Shown: piece by piece, positions 1 through 12,500 of the stretch
How the letters are laid out: the number at the start of each line of letters is the position of its first letter
Position numbering within the stretch: position 1 is the stretch's first letter
Source of the DNA: an uncultured Lentisphaerota bacterium
GTDB lineage: Bacteria > Verrucomicrobiota > Kiritimatiellia > CAIQIC01
Reading direction: 5' to 3'
DNA: 49,864 bases
Assembly: GCA_903896925.1 (NCBI GenBank)
Contig: CAITZM010000142.1
Coordinates: 1 to 49,864, forward strand
Made by a program: the position numbers and the translations under genes
Notes under the pieces: model-generated
What the model was told of the DNA's origin: nothing
Databases searched by the model: none
What the model saw: the letters and a program-made list of their open reading frames with translations, nothing else

Positions 1-571
1 ACCTCCGGTTATCACCCAGGAGAAGGTCCGTCAACAAGGCGCGTGTAGTGAAGACCTAAAAAGTTGAAGGCCGAGTTATCAAGCACTTACAAAACCTCTA
101 CCCCTCCAGTTGCGAAAGTCGGGCTAGGGCCCGACCACGCGCCGCTCCGTCGCGCCGTCGCGGGGTCCGCCGCGGCCAGTGTGCATGCCCGGAATACGCT
201 TTCAAACAACCTCCAAGCCGGTCCCGACAGCCACACCCTTACCCAAACCCACCCGACGCTGCCGGGGCCGGCTTTACCCTTTACACGTTGGGCAGAGACG
301 CGAGTCGGTATGGTTTCCGGACGTTTTCACACCTTGCCGGGCCGCGGCCCCTCGCGCGCTGCTGTCGCGTCCTCGCCCGGTTCCCGTCGGTAGTTTTACC
401 GACTGCCGGGATGTGCCTGCGCCGGTTATTTTCGCGCCGTTTACGAAAGGTCTGGTGTCGGGCATGAACGATGACGCCATCCAAGGATTGAAAAAAGTGG
501 GCATCTGTTTTTCCAAGCTTGGAAGCTTTCAGGTCGAGCGGTGGGTTTCGCATGAGGAACGGAGATTCAAC
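1..571. other. Non-coding leader region upstream of the giant surface protein gene
   Basis: No gene is supported here. A reading frame is open from 179 into the giant protein, but its first 131 codons have no secretion signal, are arginine- and proline-rich and look like non-coding GC-rich DNA. The true start is at 572. The stretch contains a hairpin element at 205-274 (listed separately). AT-richer DNA at about 480-530 may hold the promoter, but no convincing -35/-10 pair was found. Confidence 0.5.
205..274 (+). repeat. Hairpin element, copy 1, upstream of giant gene
   Basis: The 10-mer aacaacctcc (205-214) is followed by a left arm at 215-230 (aagccggtcccgacag), a 28-nt C/A-rich loop, and a right arm at 259-274 (ctgccggggccggctt). 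The arms pair with only G-U style exceptions. A second copy with the same leading 10-mer, the same GCCGGTC start of the arm and the same C/A-rich loop lies at 14521-14594, just after the giant gene. A pyrimidine run follows the right arm. It could be a terminator of a gene upstream of the window or a conserved RNA element. Confidence 0.55.
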
Positions 572-3500
572 ATGAACATACGGGTGAAACTGGGCCGGAG
601 TTTGGTGGTGGGCGCGTGCTTGGCTGTGGCGCTTTCTTCAGGACCGGCGCAGGCGCAACAAACCAGCGCTTGGACGGTGAACAGCAACGGCTCGTGGACC
701 AATAACGCCAACTGGAACCCGGCGGGTTTTGCCACCGGCGTGACCGCGATCGCCTATTTCACTAACGATATCTCTGCCAATCGTATCATTACCAACGATG
801 TGCTGATCACGTTGGGCCAGTTGTGGATCGGCGACGCCAACGGCGCGTATACCTTCACCATCACCAACAAGGCCGGCGGCAGTTTTGTGTTCGACAACGG
901 GGCCGACGCCGCGGTGATCAATAAAGTCCGCGGCGGCCTGGATGCGATCTACGGGAACATGGCGCTGAAGAGCAACCTGATCCTCTCGAATTCGCTGGGC
1001 TCGGCCGGCGTCCTGACCCTTAACGGGACGATCTCCGATGCCACCCCCGGCGTGTTCAAGTCATTGATCAAGGAGGGGGGCGGCATGGTGATCCTCGGGG
1101 CGACGAACACCTTTGGCGGGCAGACGGTCATCAACGGCGGCGTGTTGCGCATCTTGGACAACCGGTGGCTTAACGCCTCGAGCAACTTGCTGCTCAACGG
1201 CGGCGTGCTGGAATTCGGCAGCAATAATTACACGCGGACCAGTCTGGGCACGGGCAGCAATTCCGTACAGATCCTCGGTGGCGCCTCCGGCTTCAGTGTG
1301 TATAGCGCTCAAAACAATGCCCGCTCCGTGGTCATCGGCTCGGCGGGTTCGTCCCTGCAATGGGGCAGCACCTATTTCAATCCGGACACGTTTGTCCTGC
1401 AATCTTCCAATGCCAACAAGAACCTGACGCTGGATAACAGCCTCGACCTCAATGGCGCGGTGCGCAACATCGAGGTGCAGAATGACATGGCCATCCTGAC
1501 CCGGGCGATCACCAACAGTACGGGCAGCGCCGGGTTGACGAAGACCGGGAACGGCACGCTCCGCCTGGACAACGATGCGAACAACTGGGATGGCCCCACG
1601 ACGGTCAACGGCGGCGTCCTGCGCATCGGCAACGCCACGTTCGCCTCCAGTGCTCTGCCCGGCAGCAATCTGGTGCTGAGCAACGGCGTGGTGGAGATCA
1701 ACTACGGCACCGCCGGGAGCGTCTTCACACGCGCCTTGGGCACCGGGCCGGATCAGGTGTACCTCGCCCCGGGCGCGACCAGTGGCTTTAGCGCGGTCAG
1801 CGCGCCGCGCACGTTCAATCTCGGTGGTGACGGCCATTTGATCCCATGGGGCGTCGAGATGGATACCAGCGTCCTTGTGTTGAATGAAGCCACGGCTGGC
1901 GCCGAGCTGACTTTCGCGAACGGCATCGATCTCAACGGTGCCAACCGTCAGATCAACATCAACGCCAATACCGCGGTATTGGCCGGCCTCATCACCAATA
2001 CCGGCGTGACAGCGGCCGGGCTGATCAAGGCCGGGGGCGGCACCCTGCTGGTCACGGACCTGGGCGCAAACTACGCCTATGATGGGCCGACGATCGTCAA
2101 GGCCGGCAACCTGCAATTAGGCGATTACCGGTCGAGCAATGGCGCGCTGCCGGGCGCGATCAGCAACTCCGCCGGCACCGTGATCTTCGCCAACGCCACG
2201 GCACAAACGATCAGCAACACCCTCAGCGGCGCAGGCACCTTCGCCAAGTTCAGTTCGGCCCCGTTGACGTTGACCGGGTCCAACAGTCTGTTCACCGGCG
2301 CCCTTAACGCCTATGCCGGCGAACTGATCTTGGACTACTCGGCTGCCAATGCCCCGTCCAGCGGCATCGGCGGGTCGGGCTCGGCCCTCGGCCTGCAGGG
2401 GGGCACGCTGACCATCCTTGGTGGTGCCGATGGCGTCAATTCCCAGATCTTCAAGTCGGCGACCGTCGCCGTTGGATCATCCACCATCGTCGTGACCAAT
2501 CTCGGGGCGACGATGAACCTGGTGCTGTCGAATATTACCCGCGCTGCCAACAACGGTGGCGTGGTGGATTTCAACGTGTCCGCCGGCGGCAGCATCACGA
2601 CCACCAACAAGATCGTTGCCTCATCCTTCGGCATCCTGGGCGGCTACGCCACGATGGGGCATGCGGACTGGGCCACGGTCAATGCCAACAGTAATGTCGT
2701 TGCCTACACCGCCTACACCGAGGTCTCCGGAGGCAGCACCCTTGTCGAAGGTTCGAACCTGAATGTCAGGATCTCCGGTGCGGGCGACCTGGATTTGGCG
2801 GCAACGACCAATACCCTCAATACCTTGATGCTGGCCAATGATGGTCAGGCGCACACCATCGCCACCAGCGGGAAAGTGCTCCGCCTTGGCGCCCAGGGTG
2901 GCGTCCTGCTGCCCAGCGGCGCGGGCGCGCTCACCATCGGTGCCGGCGCCAACGACGGGATGCTCACGGCGGGCCTCACCAACAACAGCGCCGGCGAGTT
3001 GATCCTGCAGAACAACTCGGCCAGTCCGCTCACCATCAATGCCGCCCTGACCAACAACGGCAGTGGCGCCCTGACCGTCACCATCGCTGGCGCCGGCTCG
3101 GTGACGTTCAACGGCAATAACGCCTATAACGGCAACCTCTTCATCGTTGGCGGTGGCACGGTGACGCTGGCCGCGGGCAGCACCAACACACTAGCGGCCG
3201 GCACCCTGAACCTCAACCAAGGCAGCCTGCTGGTATCAGGCGTACTCTTCAGTCCCTCCAGCGCGAACGAGATTGTTGGGAACAACTATGGCGATAATGG
3301 CACGTTGACCCTGGCGGGGACAGGGGCCTGGATCCGGACCAACACGGCCAGTAACGTTTATCTGGGTAACCAGGCCAGCAGCCGCGGTGTCCTGAACATT
3401 CAGGACACTGCGGTGTACAGCAATCGTTATCGCACGTATGTGGGTGGCAACTCCGGCACGGGCATCGTCAATCAGACGGGCGGGACCTATTTCAACCAGG

Positions 3501-6500
3501 ACAATACCTATCTCGGAAACTATAGTGCCGGAGTCAACGGGTACGGTGTCACGGGCGTCGGGCTGTATGTCTTGGATGGTGGCCTTTTCACCAACGGTGG
3601 CACGGTCTATGTCGGCAACAATGGCCTCGGTGAGTTCACTCAAAACGGTGGTGCCGTGGGTGTTGGCGGGCTCACGCTCGGTTCAGCCGCTGCTGCGCAG
3701 GGAATCTATCGGATGGGCAGCGGGACGCTGTTTGATGGGGGTACGCTGCTGGTTGGCAATGGCACCAGTTCAAGGGGCGCCTTTACGCTGAGCGGTGGGG
3801 ATGTAAGGGTCGTGGGCGCACTCACTGTCGCCGGTGGCATCGGTTCGATGGGCACCTTCATGTTGAGCGGCGGGACCTTGACCAATGTTGGGACCACAAC
3901 GGTTGGCGGTGGTGTTGGTTCCGTCGGCGCGATGATTCAGACCAACGGAGCGTATAGCGGGGCCGGTTTGAATGTCAGCACCAGCGTCGGGGGCTATGGT
4001 TTCTATCAACTGACCGGCGGGGCCATGTCCAACTCGACGTACCAGCAGGTGGGCAACACGGGCATCGGGCTCTTTTATCTCCAAGGTGGCACCAACACGC
4101 TGACCTCAAGCCAAGGTCTCCTGACGGCCAACGGCGCTGGCACCGGTGTCATCTATATCGCGGGCGGGACCGTCAACAGTCCCACGGCCGAGCTGACCGC
4201 CGGTTGGTCCAACACCGGGCGCGGCGAAATCACCATTGACACCGAGGCCAACGTCATCCTCGGCGCCGCCGTCGCTTTCAACAGGGGCGGCACCACGACC
4301 AATTTCCTGAACCTCAACGGCGGTGTTCTGCAGTCCACGAAGATCTACAAGAACGTGGCCGGCGGCTTGAGCGTGGTGAACTTCAATGGTGGTCTTTGGC
4401 GCCTGGGTGCCGGCGGCACGGTGCTGGGCGTTGGCGCCGGTGGCACTGTCGGCGCGGTGGATGCCGCCTATGTGTGGGGTGGTGGCGCATTCATCGATTC
4501 CTCCAACTTCACCGCCACCATCGCCCAGAGCCTCCTCGCCCCGACCGGCAGCGGCGTGACGGGCGTCCCGTGGAGCGGCAACCTCGGCGGTTACAGCGGC
4601 GCGCCGTATGTGGCGCTCAGCGGCGGCAGCGGTATCGGTGCGACGGCCGTGGCCTTGTTCAATTACAGCGATGGCACTGTGACGGGCCTGGTTATCACCA
4701 GCGCGGGTGTCGGCTACCAACCGGGCGATACCGTCTCGGTCACCCTGACGGGCGGCGGGAAGAGCGACGTCACGTTAGGCAGCGCAGCGCTCGCGCCCAA
4801 CACCAGCGGCGGACTGACCAAGCTGGGTTTGGGGACGCTCATTCTCGGTGCCATGAACACCTACGGAGGGCAGACGGTGCTTAACGGCGGCGTGCTGCGC
4901 GTGCCGGATGTCCGGTGGATTGATGCCTCGAGCAATCTGCTGTTCAACGGCGGTGTGCTGGAAATCGTCAGCAACAACTTTGCGCGCAGCGCCGGGTTGG
5001 GTGCGGCCAGCAACCAGGTCCAGCTTCTTGGCGGCAGCTCCGGCTTCAGTATTGCCAATGCCGTTGGCAACAATAATCGCAGCGTGACCATCGGGGCGGC
5101 TGGTTCCAGCCTGCAGTGGGGCAGTACCTATTTCAATCCGGACTCCTTGGTCCTGCAGTATTCGAATGCCACGTATACCCTCACCTTGGATAATGCCCTC
5201 GACCTCCATGGCGCGACCCGTACGATTGAGGTGGATTCCAGCGTAGCGGCCATCAGCCGGCCTATCACGAACAGCACGGGCAGCGCCGGGCTCACGAAGA
5301 CCGGCGCGGGCACGCTTATCTTGGGTGGGGCCAACGCCTGGGATGGCGTCACGACGGTCAACGGCGGCGCGTTGCGCATCTCCGCGAACCTGGCCGTGCT
5401 TCCGGCCAACAACGCGCTGGTGCTCGACGGAGGCCTGGTGGAATTCGCCATGGAACATCCCTACCTCAATCCGGCCATCGGTTCGGGCGCGGGCAAGGTC
5501 ACGCTGACCAACGACGCCGGTTTCGGCACCTACAATAAGAACCGGACCGTCAACATCAACGGAAACACCAATCTGTTGATGTGGGGCGGGAGCGGCGATC
5601 CCTTGGAATATCTGGGTGCTTTGCTGCTGAATGGTGCCAATGCCATGGGTGCCATCACGCTGGGCAATGGCTTGGACCTGAACGGACAAACCCGCACCGT
5701 GACGGTCGGCACCGCTATTGCGGTGCTCGGTGGCCTGGTGACGAATACCGCGGGTATGTCCGCCGGACTGGTGAAAGCCGGCGGCGGAACGTTGTTAGTG
5801 CTGGGCGACAACTTCAAGCACGATGATGCCATGACCATCGCCGCCGGCACGGTGCAACTGGGTGACTTTTGGAACAACACCGCTACGTTACCCGGCCTCG
5901 CCGGCCATGCGGGCAGCATCACGAACAAAGGCGCGCTCAGCATCGCCAACCCCGGCGACATGACGTTGAGCGGAAACATCGTTGGCAGCGGGCAGTTGAT
6001 CAAATACAACCGTGGCACGCTCACGTTGACGGGAACCAATGCTTACACCGGCAACACGACGATCAACCGCGGCACGCTCACGTTGGATTTCGCGGCGGCC
6101 GGTGCGCCCGTCACCAACATCATCGGCACGGGCGCGATGTCGGCCTTGTACCTGGGGAACACCAGCTATGAGGGCGGCCTTTTGAACGTGCAGGGCGCGG
6201 CGGGCGCGGACAACTATCAAGTCTTCAAGAGTCTGACCGTGAACCAAGGCGCTTCGGCCATCACCGCGCAAAACGGCGCGGGCGGGAGCATGACGCTGCT
6301 GCTGAGCAACATCACGCGCAGTGCGGGTGGTGTGCTGGACTTCACGCTGCCGGCGAGCGGCCAGATCTTGTCCAAGAACACGAACGTGAACGGCATCATC
6401 AATGGTGCGCTGACAGTCGGCGGGGTGGATTGGGCGGCCAGCAACTCGGTCTCCGGTGGCTACGCGGTGCTCGGCAGCTACGCTGACTACACGGTTTATA

Positions 6501-9500
6501 GCAGCGGAAATCTCGTGAGCGATGGCACACGGAATGTCCAGTTGAAGGGCAATGTCGGGGTAGGGGCCGGAACGACCACGATCAATACGCTGGCGCTGAC
6601 CAACGACGCCGGCAACGTTACCCTCGCACTGGGCGACCAGACGTTGCGCCTGGGCACGGTTGGCGGCATCCTGGTGCCGCCCGGCGCCGGCGCACTGACC
6701 ATCGGGAGCGCCGTGAACGATGGCTTTTTGACGGCCGGCGGCGCCAATAATACGGCGGGCGAACTGGTCTTTATCAACAACTCGTCGGTCAACCCCATCA
6801 CCGTCAATGCCGCCATCTCGAACAACGGTACGGCCAGCATCACGCTGACCAAGGCGGGCAGCGGCGCGGTGAACTTTGTCGGGGACGCCATCGTGAACGG
6901 CTCCACCTATCTGCTGGGTGGCGCGGCGAGTTTTAATGGAACGAACACGTTTGCGGCCATCAACGTCGCAGGCGGTAACCTGGTTTTCGGCGCCGGCAGC
7001 AGCAACACGCTGAATGGCACCATGACGCTCAACGCCGGCACGGTGACCATCCAGGGTCCGGTGAGCATGAGCGGAACTTCAGTGATTCAGATCCCGTCGA
7101 TCGCGGGTGGTCGCGCGCAACTCTTCATCAATAACGATGTGACGGGCTACCGTCTGCAGGGCTTGGGCGAAAATCTGTATGGCGCCGGGGCCACCTTCCA
7201 GAGCAATGGCACGGTGCGGCTGACGTATGGCGGCAGCGGCCTGGATATCGCGGAACAAATTTCCGCGTCCGGTTATTACGCTTTGTTGGGCGGCACGATG
7301 ACGGGCGATGTGATCGTGGCTTATCGCGGCAACGGTGTGTTGGATCTCCGGGGCGGCACGCTGGCGCCGAGCAATCAGTTCAGGCTGGCTCAAGAATCGG
7401 GCTACGGTTTGGTAAACGTGTATGATGGTGGTCTTCTGAATGCGCCCGGCACCAGCGCCGGCGGCATCGGGATGAATGGAGGCACGTATTATGGCGGCAC
7501 CTCGGTGCTGAACCTGTTGGGCGGCATGGTCAACGCCGCTTTCGGCGGCACGGGCAAAGCGGTGGATTTGATGCTGACGGCCGGCAATACCAGCTACCTC
7601 AACCTGAATGCGGGCGTGCTCACCGCCAGCGTGATCAAGGCCAGCTATGCGGATGGCCTCTCGGTCCTCAACCTCAATGGCGGCACGCTGGTGGCAACAG
7701 CCAGCACCAACCTCATCGCTGGCCTGACGGCAGCCTACGTCTATCCGGGCGGTGCCCACATCGATTCGGATGTCTATAGTGTCACCAACACGCAGGGCCT
7801 GTTAACCCCGGCAGGCTACGGCCTCGCCAGTCTCTCCACCAACAACCCGCTCGGCGGCCAATATCTCTCGCCCCCGATCGTGCAGATCACCGGTGGCAGC
7901 GGTACCGGCGCCTTGGCGATCGCGGAGTTGGATTTCTCCAGCGGCTCGATCACCAATTTCCGTGTCGTCAATCCGGGCTCCGATTATCAGGCGTCGGATG
8001 TGCTCACCGTCACGCTGGTGGGCGGCGGGCCGCTGGCCGCGCCGGCCAGTTTCACGATATCCGGCGGAAGCCTGGCGACCAACTTCAGCGGTGGCTTGAC
8101 CAAAAATGGTGCGGGCATGCTCATTCTCGCCGGTACGAACACGTTCACCGGCCCGATCAACGTCAACGCCGGACTCCTTGATCTTGTGTATGCCGCGCCC
8201 GGGACCACGAACATCACGCTGGGCGCCGGTGCGGCCATGGTCTTCGGTGTCGGCACCGCCAACCAGTTGTCGGAGTCGGTCATCACCAATCTGCTGGCCA
8301 CCCGGTTCAGCGCAGGCAACTCGTTCGGCCTCGATACGTCCAGCGGGAACGTCCTCTGGTCCAACAGTATCGGAGGCATCACGCACTTCTATAAGATGGG
8401 CGACAACACCCTGGAGTTGTCCGTTGCGAATACCTACACCGGCGACGCCTATGTCCTGGGTGGTGCGCTCCGCGCCGAATGGGGCTCTGGCCTTCCCGCC
8501 ACCGCCAACCTCGTGCTCAGCGGCGGCGCGTGGGAAACCACCAACGGCATCGCCAGCAACTGGGGCGCCGGGGCCGGTCAGTTCCAACTGCCCGGTGGGG
8601 CCGGCGGCTTCAGCGCCTATAACACGCCCTTGACCGTCAACCTCGGCGGCAGTGGCGAGATGCTGGTCTGGGGCGGCACGAACATCTTCAGCCCCTCCGT
8701 CCTCGTCCTCCAAGCCACCACAGCCAACACCAATCTCACCTTCGTCAATCCGATCGACCTGAATGGCGCCACCCGCACGTTCAGTGTCGAATCGACCGAT
8801 CCCGGGGCCATCGCGACCATGACCGGCAATATCACCAACACCAGTGCGGCCAGCGCTGGCATCACGAAGATCGGGTCAGGCACGCTGGAGTGGAAGAACA
8901 TCAGGGTGCAGACGAGCAACGGCCTCCTGACGGTCAACCGCGGGACCTTGCTCCTGTCCGACAGCGTGTATACGAATTCGGCCAACGTCGAGGAATACAT
9001 CGGTTACGCCGCGACGGATGCCGGCACGCTCACGCTGGCCGGCGACAGCGTCTTCGCGAAGCAAAATAATTATCTGAACGTAGGCCAATCCGGCACCGGC
9101 ATCCTGAATGTGCAGGATAATGCGATGCTGAATGTGGTTTATCGCCTGCGGTTGGCCAACGCTGCCGGCAGCACCGGCATCGTCCATCAGACCGGCGGCA
9201 CCGTCCTCTTGGGCAACGAAGCCATCTTGGCCGAAGATGGGGTTGGCCTTTATTATCACGAGAATGGGGCCTTAACCAATACCAGCGCCAGTATTAACTA
9301 CCTCGGCGTGAACAGCACGGCCCGCGGCACCTTCTATCAGAACGGCGGACCGGTCAGACTTACCGGGGAACTGCGTATTGGCGTCAACAGCGGGTCCGAA
9401 GGCCTCTGGAGGCAAAACGGCGGCTCGGTCAACATCGGCGGCAATGTAGTTCTTGCTTATAATGCGGGGGCCAAGGGCGCATGGAACCAGACGGACGGTG

Positions 9501-12500
9501 CGGTCAGGATTGCTGGAGACCTGTATTTCGCCCGAAGCGGGTATGGCTTCTTCCAGATGGCGGGCGGCTCGCTGACCAACTCGAGCTGGATGCGGAGCGG
9601 TGACGGCGTGGGCTTGCTCTACATGACAGGTGGCAGCATTACCAACACGGCCGCATCCGGTCAAAACGGTCTGCTGACGGGTTACAACGGCACCAGCGTG
9701 GTGTACATGGCCGGCGGCTCCTATGCCGGTGGCGGCAAGTGGGGTAACGGTTGGGCCGGTAACGGTCGCGGCGAAATCACCATTGCCGATAATGCCCATG
9801 TGGACATCAATAGTTACCTTTACATGAACAATTCCGGCACCACGACAAACATTTTCAACCTGACCGGCGGTGGTGTGCTGCAGGCCAACGCCATCTATAA
9901 AAATGTTGCGGGTGGCTACAGCATGCTCAACTTCAACGGCGGCATTTTTCAAGCCGGCGCCGCAAACACGACGATTGGCTCGGGCGGCGGGGTGGGCCTC
10001 CTGGACGCGGCGTATATCTGGGACCAGGGGACCATCTTCGATACGGGCGTCAACAATCTGAGCATCGCGCAATCCTTGTTGGCCCCGACCGGTCAGGGGG
10101 TCACCACCATTCCGTGGAGCGGTTCGCTCAGCAACTACCTGGGCGCCCCCTATGTCAGCATCAGCGGCGGCAGCGGTGTCGGCGCCACGGCCGTGGCCCT
10201 GTTCAATTTCACCGATGGCACCGTGACGGGCCTGGTCATCACCAGCGCCGGCGTCGGCTATCAACCGGGCGATAACGTCTCGGTCACCCTGATGGGCGGC
10301 GGAAACGCCAACGTTGAGCTCGGCCATGCCAGCCTCGGGGCCAACGCCACCAGCGGCGGGCTGACCAAGCTCGGTGCCGGCACGCTGACCCTCTCCGGCA
10401 CGAATACCTATGGTGGCGCGACCATTGTCAACGCGGGCCGGTTGCAGCTAGATGGGCAAATGTCGCTGTACAGCAACACCCCGGCCCGTTGGACGGCGGC
10501 GAATATTGTCGTCTCGAATGGCGCGGCGCTGGGGCTCAGCGTCGGTGGCGTCGGTGACTTCAGCGCGTCCGAAGTGCAGGCCATCGCCGGGCTGGGCACC
10601 GCTGGCGGCGGGTTTGCCAACGGCTCATTCCTTGCACTGGATACCACGGGTGGCGCTTTCAGCTATGGCCACATTCTCGCCAATCCCAACGGCGGGGCGC
10701 ATGCGCTGGGCTTGATCAAGACGGGCGCCAACACGCTGACGCTGACTGCCGCAAATACCTACACGGGCGGCACGCTGGTCAACGGCGGCACCCTGGCGAT
10801 CGGCATCAACAACGCCTTGCTGCCGACCGGGCACTTGATGCTGGGCGACAGCACGGGCGTCGGCCATCTCGATCTGAGCACCTTCAGCCAGACCCTCGCC
10901 AGCCTCACGGTGGCCAGCACGAGTGCGGCCCTGACCAATGCCATCACCATCGGCGCCGGCCAGACCCTGACGATCAACGGGACGGGCGGTCTCACGGTGG
11001 GCGTGGACTATAGCGCCATAAGTAATGCAACCACGAGCCGGTTGACGATCACCGGCGGTGGCGTCTTGGTGGTCACCAACCCGGCGGCAAATGTCACCAT
11101 CGGCAAAGCTCAGGCCATCCAAGCCGGCGGCAATACCGCCTCACTCGATCTCTCCGGGCTGGCCAGTGTGACCTTTGGCAACAGCGACGTCGCGATCAAT
11201 GAGTTGCGCGTTGGCTACGGAATTATCGCTTCGGGCCTGTTGACGTTATCCGATACGAGCAACACCATCACCGCGACGAGGGTGCAAATTGGAAATTCCG
11301 CCGGGGGGAACCCAGGCACGGGTACCCTCATCCTCGGCGCCGGGGTGAACGAGCTGGCGGTGGATACCATCAACATCGGCCTCTCCAAGGCGAATGGCAC
11401 GCTCCAATTTGCCTCGCAGGTCGCTGGCAGTCCCGGCACCGTGACCATCGGCGGCAAGACCGGAACGACCACCGACTTTGTCATCGGCAGCAAGGCCGCC
11501 ACCGGCACCGCCAACGCTCCTGTCGGCATTTTGGATCTGCGGGGCCATAGCGCCCAGGTTACCGCCGATATGGTGACCTTGGGTAAAGAGGATGGAGCCT
11601 CCGCGTACAAGAGCGGTGCCACCGGGTACCTCTACTTTGACGGCGGAGTCTTTACCGCGAGCAACCTCATCATGGCGGCCAAGACCGGCAATAGCACCGG
11701 CACCGCCACCGCTGTTTTGGCGGTCGGCGGCGGCGAGTTTACCGTGCTCTCCGGCGGTAGTTTCTCGCTCGCCTCGCAAACCGGTCCCGGCGCCGCCGTC
11801 GGGACGCTCACGCTTTCCGGTGGTGTCTTCAGATCCTACGCCCCCATCACCGTGGGCCCCAGCAACTGCACCAGCACCATCAACCTCAATGGTGGTATGC
11901 TGGATATGACTGGCAACAACATTGGCGGCGATGTCATCGCGGGCCAGATTACTGCCTTCAATGTGCAGTCCGGCATGTTGCTGAATCTGGGTGAATTCAA
12001 CAACGGCGCACCGCTGGTCAAGACCACGACCGGCACGCTGATCCTCTCCGGCGTCAACGGGTACACCGGCGGGACGATCATCCAGGGCGGGACGTTGAAT
12101 ATCACCAACGATGCGCTGGGTGCGGCCGGCACGGAGTTGACTCTCTCCAACAACGGCACACTGCAAACCAGCGGCGACCTCACGCTGGGCAACCGCGCCG
12201 TGACGCTGCAGACCGGCGGCGGCAAGTTCAGCGTGGATATCAACACCACTCTCACCATCACCAACAACATCACGGCGGCCGGTGGCACGCTGACCAAACT
12301 CGGCGCCGGCACCCTGCTGCTCGCGGCAGGCCCGACACAGAGCCTGTTGACCAATGGCCTCAATGTGAGCGCCGGCACGCTATGGCTCACCAATAACAAC
12401 CTGTACGTCGGCAACGTCGCGGCCAGCATCGGCCTGAGTGCCGGTGAGGTCGGCAGGATGATCATGGGCGGGGACTCCATCTGGTCCTCGACCAATATGG

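Noticed and set aside
179..571. N-terminal extension of the giant protein from 179
   Set aside because: The extension places 131 non-secretory residues before a clear signal peptide and lacks a ribosome site. The ATG at 572 has ggag upstream.
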